A stretch of DNA of 64,000 nucleotides from Kitasatospora sp. A2-31 (GTDB lineage: Bacteria; Actinomycetota; Actinomycetes; Streptomycetales; Streptomycetaceae): the NCBI RefSeq assembly GCF_022288725.1, contig NZ_JAKNTA010000001.1, forward strand, positions 929,770 through 993,769, in the 5' to 3' direction. How positions within the stretch are numbered: the first letter of the stretch is position 1; each line of letters opens with the position of its first letter. The notes beneath the pieces were generated by a model. The model saw only the letters and a program-made list of their open reading frames with translations. It did no database searches and had not been told where the DNA came from. The translations under genes were made by a program, and so were the position numbers. Shown here in pieces: positions 58,037 through 64,000 of this stretch.

Positions 58037-59475
58037 CCGTCCAGGTCTACCGCATCCGCCGCCGTGCCCGCCTCCCCCACCGGCACCCCCGGGCCGGCCT
58101 CGCCGTCCGGCACCCCCGGCACCGCGGCCCCGGAGCCCCCTGCCGTGCTCCGCGACACCTGGGCCGGCACCCGGGCCGTCTCGGTGCGCAGCACGGTGTG
58201 CCCGGAGTCCGGGTCGCGCCGGCACTCGACCAGCGCGACGCCCGGCGGCAGCTCGCCCTCCCCCGCGCGCGCCTCCCCGCCGAGCGCCTCCCGGGCGGCC
58301 GCCGGATCCTGTAGCGCGGCCAGCACCCGCAGCTGGTTGCGCGCGGTCATCTCGCGGGCGAGCCGTACGAGCGCGGCGGTCTGCTCGGTGCCGAGCCCGG
58401 CGCCGAGGTCCTCCGCGAGCACGGTGAGCTGCCGGTGCGCCCAGGGGACCTCGGCGGCCGGGTCGAGGTCGAGGACGGCCGCGCCGGTGAGCAGCACCGC
58501 GGCGAAGGCGAGGAGGCGCAGCATGCCGTCGGAGGCCTGGTCGGCGCCGGTGCGGCCGAGGACGCCTTCGTCGAAGACGGTGCGGACGCGCTCTGCGGCC
58601 CCGGTGCCGCGGCGGGCGAGGTCGAGTCCGAGCAGCGGGTGCGGGGCGGCGGTCTGGACGACCCGCAGCAGCTGGCCGTAGCGGCGCGCGCATTCGTTGC
58701 TCAGCCGGGCGATGACGGCGGAGATGTTGGCGGCGGTGCCGACCAGGCGAGCCTGCGGGTCGGGGCGGGCCCAGCCGCGCATGAGCGCCGGCACGGGGTG
58801 GACCGGGAAGACCTCGCGCAGGGCGGTGAGGGCGTGTTCGGCGGCGGCCAGCACCTTCCGTTCGCCGGGGGACGATCCGGCGACCCGCAGTGGGATCTGC
58901 GCGGTGACGAGGACGCCGTTGGGGAAGGGCGCGCGGATGTCGCCCTGCCGGGTGTCGTTGTGCCAGCTGACGTTCACGCGGTGGTTGCGGAGGTCCTGTT
59001 CGCCGGTCTCGACGAGGATCCGGCCGTCCAGGGTGAGCTGCTCGCGGGCGATCCGGACCGGCCCGTCGGTGCGGACGACGACCTCCAGGCGGACCGGTCC
59101 GTCGGCGGAGCGGACGGTGCAGCCGAGGATGATCGCGTTGCGGCCGTGCGGGACGCAGCCGGCCAGTCCGCCGCGGACCGGCGTGGCGAGCGGGCCCGCC
59201 CGGCCGGGCAGGCCGTCGAGGGAGTCGGCGATCTGTTCGCCGAGGGCGAGGCGGGAGAGGACGGCGAGCGCGTCGAGGGCGTTGGACTTGCCGACGCCGG
59301 ACGGACCGTGCAGCAGGGTGAGCGGTGCGAGCGGCAGGGCGGCGCGCCGGTAGGACTTGAACGAGGTGAGCCGGAGCTCCTCGACGGTGGGGCGCTGCAC
59401 GGGGGGCCGACCGGCGTCCGCGGTCCGCTGGAGGGGGTGGGCCGGCACGGCGGGCCGGGTGGCGTCGCGGTTCAC
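58033..59475 (-). CDS. AAA/ABC-type ATPase (RecF/SMC-like, stand-alone)
   Basis: A 480-residue soluble ATPase. Walker A is GPSGVGKS (about 57-64), preceded by LRLTSFKSYR, as in RecF/SMC-type proteins. The C-terminal half has an ABC-signature-like ASDGMLRLLAF (about 325-336) and VLDLDPAAEVPW in the Walker B position. It resembles actinobacterial AAA ATPases of the DUF2813/old-nuclease kind without an attached nuclease. The GTG at 59475 is preferred over the ATG 57 bases upstream because TAACGT ends 7 bases before it and no ribosome-binding site exists for either. The coupling to the MazG-like gene suggests a nucleotide- or DNA-quality role (inference). Confidence 0.78.
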   Translation of the reverse strand: MNRDATRPAVPAHPLQRTADAGRPPVQRPTVEELRLTSFKSYRRAALPLAPLTLLHGPSGVGKSNALDALAVLSRLALGEQIADSLDGLPGRAGPLATPVRGGLAGCVPHGRNAIILGCTVRSADGPVRLEVVVRTDGPVRIAREQLTLDGRILVETGEQDLRNHRVNVSWHNDTRQGDIRAPFPNGVLVTAQIPLRVAGSSPGERKVLAAAEHALTALREVFPVHPVPALMRGWARPDPQARLVGTAANISAVIARLSNECARRYGQLLRVVQTAAPHPLLGLDLARRGTGAAERVRTVFDEGVLGRTGADQASDGMLRLLAFAAVLLTGAAVLDLDPAAEVPWAHRQLTVLAEDLGAGLGTEQTAALVRLAREMTARNQLRVLAALQDPAAAREALGGEARAGEGELPPGVALVECRRDPDSGHTVLRTETARVPAQVSRSTAGGSGAAVPGVPDGEAGPGVPVGEAGTAADAVDLDG

Positions 59476-59668
59476 CCGTCGGACGTTAGCCGCCGCCGGG
59501 TCGGCAGAAACGTGCCTGCCCGGCAGATTCATCCCAACGGGGTGGGCGCGCCGCAGGCCGCCCCGGCAGCCTCCCGAACGGCTCGCCGAGGGCCGGCGGG
59601 CTCACCCGAGGGCCGAGGGCCCGGCGGGCAGCCGAGGCCCGGCGGGCTCACCCGAGGGCCCGGCGGGC

Positions 59669-60499
59669 TCAGCGGCGGTAGGCGGCGACCGTCACGGAGG
59701 CGGTGACCTCGACCGGGTCCGGCAGTGCCGCGAGCCGGGCGGCCAGCTGCTCCTGGTCGGTGTGCCAGGCGCTGGGCCCCATGCCGACCACCGTGCGGAC
59801 GTCGGCGGCGGAGAGCCGCAGGGTGCACTCGACCTCCTGCCGGCCGGCCGGGGTCAGGTGGGGCCCGAGCTTCTCGTCGATCCGGCGCTGCTTCTCCTCG
59901 TCGACCGAGAGCAGACCGAGCTCGGTGACGAGCTCGCGCAGGTGGCGCGGGGTCGGGGAGACCAGCAGCAGGGTGCCGCCGGGGCGCAGCACGCGGCGGA
60001 TCTCGGGGCCGTTGCGCGGGGCGAAGACGTTGAGCACGAGGCCGGCGGAGGCGTCCTGCAGCGGCAGCGGGCGCCAGGCGTCGCAGACCACGGCGCCGAT
60101 CCGGGGGTGGGCCTTGGCGGCGCGGCGCAGCGCGTACTTGGAGATGTCGAGGGCGGCGCCGGGCCGGTCGGGCAGGGCGTCGAGGACGTGGGCGAGGTAG
60201 TGGCCGGTGCCGGCGCCGAGGTCGGCGACCAGGCCTTCGGGGGCGGCGGCGACGGCTGCGGCGGTGAGGGCGTCGGAGATCGGCCGGTAGTGGCCTGCGT
60301 CCAGGAAGCCGCTGCGCGCGGCGACCATGTCGGCGGTGTCACCGGTTCCGGTGTGCGCGTCGCCGGCGAGCAGGCTGACGTAGCCCTGCTTGGCGACGTC
60401 GAAGCTGTGCCCGGCGGGGCAGCGCAGGGCGCGCCCGTCGAGGGTGAGCGCCTGCGCGCAGTGGGGGCAGGCCAGGTAGCGCTCGATGTCCTGCAGCAA
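59669..60499 (-). CDS. RlmA-like rRNA (guanine-N1) methyltransferase
   Basis: A 276-residue class I SAM methyltransferase with an N-terminal zinc finger (C11, C14, C27, H31 in LACPHC and LRCPAGHS), followed by SFDVAKQGYVSLL, a block of the RlmA/RrmA/TlrB group. SAM motif I is VADLGAGTGHY; LNVFAPRNGPEIRRVLRPGG and the LLLVSPTPRHL strand follow. The enzymes methylate a guanine in helix 35 of 23S rRNA (G745 or G748 type), and the Gram-positive members can give macrolide resistance. The start is taken as TTG 60499; no ATG or GTG fits in frame close by. The ribosome-binding site (GAGAGAAG) is modest. Confidence 0.8.
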   Translation of the reverse strand: MLQDIERYLACPHCAQALTLDGRALRCPAGHSFDVAKQGYVSLLAGDAHTGTGDTADMVAARSGFLDAGHYRPISDALTAAAVAAAPEGLVADLGAGTGHYLAHVLDALPDRPGAALDISKYALRRAAKAHPRIGAVVCDAWRPLPLQDASAGLVLNVFAPRNGPEIRRVLRPGGTLLLVSPTPRHLRELVTELGLLSVDEEKQRRIDEKLGPHLTPAGRQEVECTLRLSAADVRTVVGMGPSAWHTDQEQLAARLAALPDPVEVTASVTVAAYRR

Positions 60500-60551
60500 C
60501 GTCCGTCTTCTCTCGCCATCCGGTCGTGCGGTCCGGCCGGAGAGAGCAAGA

Positions 60552-61484
60552 CTAGCGATCTGTGGCGCGCGGGCGTGCCTGGCGCTGCCCCGGCAGGCGC
60601 GGCGCGGCCGGGGTGCCGCGGCGGGCGGTGCGCAGGGCGAGCCCGGCGAGCGCCTCGGGGGCGCCGGCCTGGCCGCGGATCCCGGGGAAGGCGTTGACGT
60701 CGACGATGACCGGTTCGTCGGGGCCGTCCAGCAGGTCGACGCCGTAGACGTCGAGGGCGAAGACCTCACCGACCCGCAGGGCCAGCCGGGCCCGGTCGGC
60801 CGGCAGGTCGGCGGGCCAGAAGCCCCGCTCGCCGTCGGCCACCGGTCGGGACGCGCCCGACGGGCCGACCGGATCCACCGTCTCTACCGGATCGACCGCC
60901 GCGACCGGATCGACCGGATCGGCGAGTTCGGAGCGGCGACGGGCGTGGAAGACCTGCCCGTCGACGACCCAGAGCTTCTGGTCCCAGCCCGAGTTCGCCA
61001 TGAACGGCTGGGCGATCACGGGTTCGTCGGGCCACTCGGCGGCGAGCGCCCGCAGCGCGGCCGCGTCGTCGACCCGGGCGACGAGGTCGTGGCGCCGGCT
61101 GTGGCGGCTCTTGACCACGATCGGCCCGTCGGGGTCCGGCAGGTCGGCGAGCGTGGCCGCGGTACGGGTAGCCGCGAACGGCAGGCCGGAGCGGTGGGCG
61201 AGCTCGGCCATGGCGGTGCGGTCCTGGCAGAACTCGGTGGCCGCGGCGGAGTTGACGACCGGGGCGCCGCGCTCCTCCAGGTACCGGGCGAGTGCGAGGG
61301 CCCGCGGGGTGCGGGCCTTGAGCAGGTAGACGTCGGCGAGCGGGCCGGGGCCGAACAGCTCGGCGGGCGGGGCGTCGCCGGCGGTGGGGTCGAGCGCATC
61401 GACCCGGTGGCCGGTGGCCAGCAGGGCCGCGGCGGCGGCCAGCAGCGGGTGGCCGGGGTCGGGGGTGAGCAGGCAGATCCTCAT
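60552..61484 (-). CDS. ATP-grasp enzyme B (RimK-like), coupled to A
   Basis: A 310-residue protein: N-terminal domain MRICLLTPDPGHPLL, then DRTAMAELAHRSGLPFAAT, ATP-grasp lysine in IVVKSRHSRRHD, EPVIAQPFMANSGWDQKLWVVDG, and a metal site VIVDVNAFPG. The Gly-rich ATP loop of the partner is replaced by RHSRRHD, so the loop is atypical. A tract of VDPV-type repeats (DPVDPVAAVDPVETVDPV) is inserted near residue 190. The ATG overlaps the stop of gene A (ATGA at 61481-61484). Both genes should act together, for example in amino-acid ligation to a substrate not visible here. The C-terminal 30 residues are Arg/Pro-rich. Confidence 0.75.
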   Translation of the reverse strand: MRICLLTPDPGHPLLAAAAALLATGHRVDALDPTAGDAPPAELFGPGPLADVYLLKARTPRALALARYLEERGAPVVNSAAATEFCQDRTAMAELAHRSGLPFAATRTAATLADLPDPDGPIVVKSRHSRRHDLVARVDDAAALRALAAEWPDEPVIAQPFMANSGWDQKLWVVDGQVFHARRRSELADPVDPVAAVDPVETVDPVGPSGASRPVADGERGFWPADLPADRARLALRVGEVFALDVYGVDLLDGPDEPVIVDVNAFPGIRGQAGAPEALAGLALRTARRGTPAAPRLPGQRQARPRATDR

Positions 61485-62533
61485 ATCCCTCCGCCCACAC
61501 CGCCGTTGACCAGCCCGGCGCCACCGTTGACCAGCCCGGCACCGCCGAGCCCGCCGCCGACCAGCCCGGCACCGCCGACCAGGTCCGGTTCGCCCACCAG
61601 CCCCGCCGCGCCGAAGCCGCCGACGCCCAGCGCGGTGCCGCTCGGGGCGGGCAGCCGCACCGCGTCCGCCACCTGCGCGGACGGCTCGGCCAGCAGCGCG
61701 GGCCCCGGGGCGGAGACCGCCGTGCCCGTGCGGGCCAGCCGGAGCACGGCGCGGGCCACCTTGGCCACCGCGTCCGGCACCTTCCGGAAGCTGGGGAAGT
61801 CGTTGATGTCGACGACGACCGGCCCGTCCGGGCCGAGCAGCACGTCCACCCCGTAGAGGTCGAGGCCGAAGACCTCGCCGACCTGTGCGGCGATCCGCGC
61901 GATGTCGGCGCCGAGCGGCACCTGGCGCTCGCGCACGCCCTGGCCGGGGTGGAGCGGGGAGCAGCGCTCGGTGGCGTAGAACTCGCCGTCGACGCAGTAG
62001 ACCTTGAGGTCGGTGCCGGAGTTGGGCACGTAGGGCTGGGCGATCAGCAGGCCTTCGCCGGCGAGCTGCGGGCCGAGTACGGCCAGGTGGTCGGGCGTGG
62101 GGACGAGCCGCACGGCCCGGCCCGAGCTGCCGTCGGCGGGCTTGACCACCAGCGGGTACTCGGCGGCGGGGATCTCCGCGAGTCGCTCCCAGCGGGCGGC
62201 GGCGTAGGTGACGGGGACGGGCAGGCCCCGGGTGCGCGCGATCACCGCAGCGAGCGCCTTGTCGCGGACGCCCCGGATGGAGCGGACGTCGTTGACGGTG
62301 GTGAGGCCGACGGCGGCGGCCGCCTCCAGGAGGGTGAGCCCCGGGCCGCCGGAGACGGTCTTGAGCACCCAGGCGTCGTGGCTGCCCGCCCGGACCGCCT
62401 CGGAGATCGCCATCAGCGAGTCCCCGGGGCGCAGCACGTCGACCCGGTGCCCCCATGCCGTGAGTTGGCGCACGACGTCGAGCGGCATGCCGTCGTGCCG
62501 GTAGTGTTCCTCGACCAGAAAGCAGAGCCTCAT
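61481..62533 (-). CDS. ATP-grasp enzyme A (RimK-like)
   Basis: A 350-residue carboxylate-amine ligase-like protein: N-terminal MRLCFLVEEHYRHDGMP, VNDVRSIRGVRDKALAA, ATP-grasp motif PLVVKPADGSSGRAVR, LLIAQPYVPNSGTDLKVYCVDG, and metal site VVVDINDFPS. A ~45-residue Gly/Leu/Val repeat tail (GLVGG, GLVNGG) is encoded by a local DNA repeat at 61499-61590. The start at 62533 aligns with that of partner B; an ATG at 62545 is possible. First gene of the two-gene operon. I do not know the substrate; related pairs occur in streptomycetes. Confidence 0.78.
   Translation of the reverse strand: MRLCFLVEEHYRHDGMPLDVVRQLTAWGHRVDVLRPGDSLMAISEAVRAGSHDAWVLKTVSGGPGLTLLEAAAAVGLTTVNDVRSIRGVRDKALAAVIARTRGLPVPVTYAAARWERLAEIPAAEYPLVVKPADGSSGRAVRLVPTPDHLAVLGPQLAGEGLLIAQPYVPNSGTDLKVYCVDGEFYATERCSPLHPGQGVRERQVPLGADIARIAAQVGEVFGLDLYGVDVLLGPDGPVVVDINDFPSFRKVPDAVAKVARAVLRLARTGTAVSAPGPALLAEPSAQVADAVRLPAPSGTALGVGGFGAAGLVGEPDLVGGAGLVGGGLGGAGLVNGGAGLVNGGVGGGI
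61499..61590. repeat. Imperfect GACCAGCCCGGC repeats encoding the tail of ATP-grasp A
   Basis: The unit GACCAGCCCGGCRCC, alternating with ACCGTT or ACCGCCGAG, occurs about five times and produces the GLV(G/N)GGA repeats. Confidence 0.6.
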
Positions 62534-62793
62534 CGAGCCTGTCATCCCCCTCGCCTCACCCGGCACGGACGTCCGCCGTTCCCGTCCGGCAGAGCTGTAA
62601 AGGCCCCCAGGATGCCACGGGGTCTGCACGCAAGATCGCCCGGCCTGTAAGCGTTCGGCAACAATCGGTCCGAATTGCCCGGGATCCCGGCCGCTCGCCG
62701 TGCCTGCGCCCCACCGGGGCCGCTCGTATTCCCACCACTTCCCTCGCACCAAACGGGTGGCAGGAACGCGACACCGCTGTCAGGATGCAGGAC

Positions 62794-63720
62794 GTGACCT
62801 TTGATGATCTTGAGTCCGCCGCCCCGGCCGGCGCCGCCTCCGCTCCCGGAATCGACCCGGCCCTGCGCCCCCTCCTCGACGAGATCGAGGGGTACTACGA
62901 CGCCGTTCCGCGCTCCGCCGCCCGGGTCGAGGACTTCGGCCCGCTGAGCCTGTTCGTCCGCGAGGGCCAGGGTTGGCCGTACTACGCCCGCCCGGCGCTC
63001 GGGCACACCGGCCCGGCGGCCACCGCCGAGGACGTCCGCCGGGTACTGGAGCGCCAGCGGGAGCTGGGCGTTCCGGAGGCCTTCGAGTGGGTGGCCGAGC
63101 ACGATCCCGGGCTGCGCGCGGCGGTCGAGGAGGCCGGGCTGACGGTTCACGAGCACCCGCTGCTGGTGCTCGGCCCCGACGACGAGCCCGAGCCGCCCGC
63201 CACCGCGCCGGGCGCGGGCTCGTCGAGCGAGGGCGTTGCGGTCCGGATCATGACCGCCGACGACCCCGACCTGGCGAGCGCGGTGACCGTCCCGCACCTG
63301 GCCTTCGGCGAGCCGGGCACCGCCCGCGGCACCGTCGGGCCGGAGGAGCTCGCCGCGGCCGCCGAGAAGTCGGCGGCGGACGGCACGGTCGAGCGGATCG
63401 CCGGGCGGATCACCGCCGGGCAGACGGTGCTCGCCGCCGCCGTCCGGGACGGCGTGGCGCTCTGCGCGGGCCAGCACAACCCCGTGGGCGCGGTCACCGA
63501 GGTGGCCGGGGTCGGCACCCTGCCGACGGCCCGCCGGCAGGGCCTGGGCCTCGCGGTCACCGCGGCCCTGGTCGCCCACGCCCGCGCCAACGGCGTGCGG
63601 ACGGTGTTCCTGTCCGCCGCCGACGAGGACGTCGCCCGGATCTACCGCCGGGCGGGCTTCCGCCCGTTCGCGACGGCGCTGATCGCCGAGGCCGCGGCCG
63701 AGCCGGCGCCCGGCGCCTGA
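62794..63720 (+). CDS. GNAT-family acetyltransferase
   Basis: A ~308-residue protein with a C-terminal GNAT domain. The acetyl-CoA loop is ARRQGLGLAVTAALVAHA (R/Q-x-x-G-x-G/A type), preceded by GVGTLPT and followed by VFLSAADEDVARIYRRAGFRPFATALI. The N-terminal ~150 residues form a second domain (EGYYDAVPRSAARVEDFGPLSLFV) seen in streptomycete N-acetyltransferases with an N-terminal GNAT-like half. The GTG at 62794 is preferred because AGGA stands 4 bases before it (CAGGAC); an ATG nine bases upstream also fits. Substrate unknown. Divergent from the ATP-grasp genes, so it may share their regulation. Confidence 0.8.
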   Translation: MTFDDLESAAPAGAASAPGIDPALRPLLDEIEGYYDAVPRSAARVEDFGPLSLFVREGQGWPYYARPALGHTGPAATAEDVRRVLERQRELGVPEAFEWVAEHDPGLRAAVEEAGLTVHEHPLLVLGPDDEPEPPATAPGAGSSSEGVAVRIMTADDPDLASAVTVPHLAFGEPGTARGTVGPEELAAAAEKSAADGTVERIAGRITAGQTVLAAAVRDGVALCAGQHNPVGAVTEVAGVGTLPTARRQGLGLAVTAALVAHARANGVRTVFLSAADEDVARIYRRAGFRPFATALIAEAAAEPAPGA

Positions 63721-63797
63721 CCGGTCCGGCAGAACGGCTCGGCCTCCCGGAGCCGCCCGGCCCGGTGGATCCGCCCGGTCCGGCAGGCCCCGGCCCG

Positions 63798-63829
63798 CCC
63801 GCCGAACCGGCACTGCCCGCCGAACCGGC
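63798..63829. repeat. 14-bp direct repeat
   Basis: CCCGCCGAACCGGC occurs at 63798-63811 and 63816-63829, between convergent genes. Confidence 0.6.
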
Positions 63830-63854
63830 TGCGGCCGCGGGCCGGCCCGGCCGC

Positions 63855-64000
63855 TCAGTCCGAGTCCTCGTCGTCCTCGCCGCTGACGCCCTCCCCCTCG
63901 GCCTCGTCCACCACCCACGCGCCCAACCGCTCGGCCACGCCGGACACGCCGAGCCGGCCCTCCCGGATGGCACGCGCGAGGCTGCGCACCTCGCGGGCGG
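63855..64000 (-). CDS. 3' end of an unknown gene (partial)
   Basis: On the minus strand the frame reads AREVRSLARAIREGRLGVSGVAERLGAWVVDEAEG and ends in an acidic tail (GEDEDSD) before TGA at 63857-63855. This is plausible protein sequence with proper G/C codon bias. The IREGRLG pattern is like the end of small helical regulatory proteins, but too little is present for a call. The 5' end lies outside the window. Confidence 0.6.
   Translation of the reverse strand, partial: AREVRSLARAIREGRLGVSGVAERLGAWVVDEAEGEGVSGEDDEDSD

Noticed and set aside
62542..63918. 458-codon minus-strand frame opposite the GNAT gene
   Set aside because: Antisense of a recognisable acetyltransferase; R/G-rich without motifs.

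Overview
The window is a piece of a high-GC actinomycete chromosome, most likely Streptomyces or the closely related Kitasatospora. GC is about 70 percent with strong G/C third-position bias. The gene order mreB-mreC-mreD-mrdA-rodA, ndk, folC, valS, clpX, clpP2-clpP1, tig is the conserved streptomycete core arrangement. Several genes have regulatory sites of streptomycete type: a DasR-type palindrome before a chitinase, a ClgR-type box before clpP1 and a probable ARG box before argF.

Region 1 (1-5.98 kb) is mobile and decayed. It holds the 3' end of an IS1182-type transposase, then a roughly 5.2 kb integrative element with a large serine integrase, a RepSA-like rolling-circle replication gene that has lost its 5' end, a creatininase-family gene that has also lost its 5' end and carries a frameshift, and lower-GC orphan ORFs. 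The element sits in the 3' end of a B12-binding radical SAM gene (5892-7835). A diverged second copy of that 3' end lies at 731-790 beside the integrase, giving a plausible attL/attR pair.

Region 2 (7.8-31.7 kb) is core genome: an M14-like metallopeptidase, the cell-shape operon (mreBCD, PBP2, RodA), ndk, folC, valS and the Clp protease genes with trigger factor. A two-gene polysaccharide islet (a GT2 synthase and a UDP-GlcNAc 2-epimerase) lies between folC and valS. Two tandem PYG-rich, single-span membrane paralogues lie between valS and clpX.

Region 3 (32-44.3 kb) has divergent tRNA-Pro and tRNA-Gly genes, unknown actinobacterial genes, a SpoIIE/PP2C-type membrane phosphatase, rpiB, bioY, an amino-acid permease, a mycothiol-nitroreductase-like DsbA-fold protein with a CPWA active site, aminopeptidase N and a secreted GH18 chitinase under a DasR-type operator.

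Region 4 (44.3-64 kb) has aconitase with two copies of an inverted-repeat operator, a histidine-bearing polytopic membrane protein with a coupled small membrane protein, a Cu/Zn-SOD-like protein, argF, the Hen1-Pnkp RNA-repair pair, dapD, a DUF6099-like gene, a MazG-like pyrophosphohydrolase coupled to an AAA/ABC-type ATPase, an RlmA-like RNA methyltransferase, two translationally coupled ATP-grasp enzymes, a GNAT acetyltransferase and the 3' end of one further gene. Strong stem-loop terminators close most transcription units. Several genes (folC, valS, dapD, the AAA ATPase) appear leaderless, with a TANNNT box 6-7 nt before a GTG start.
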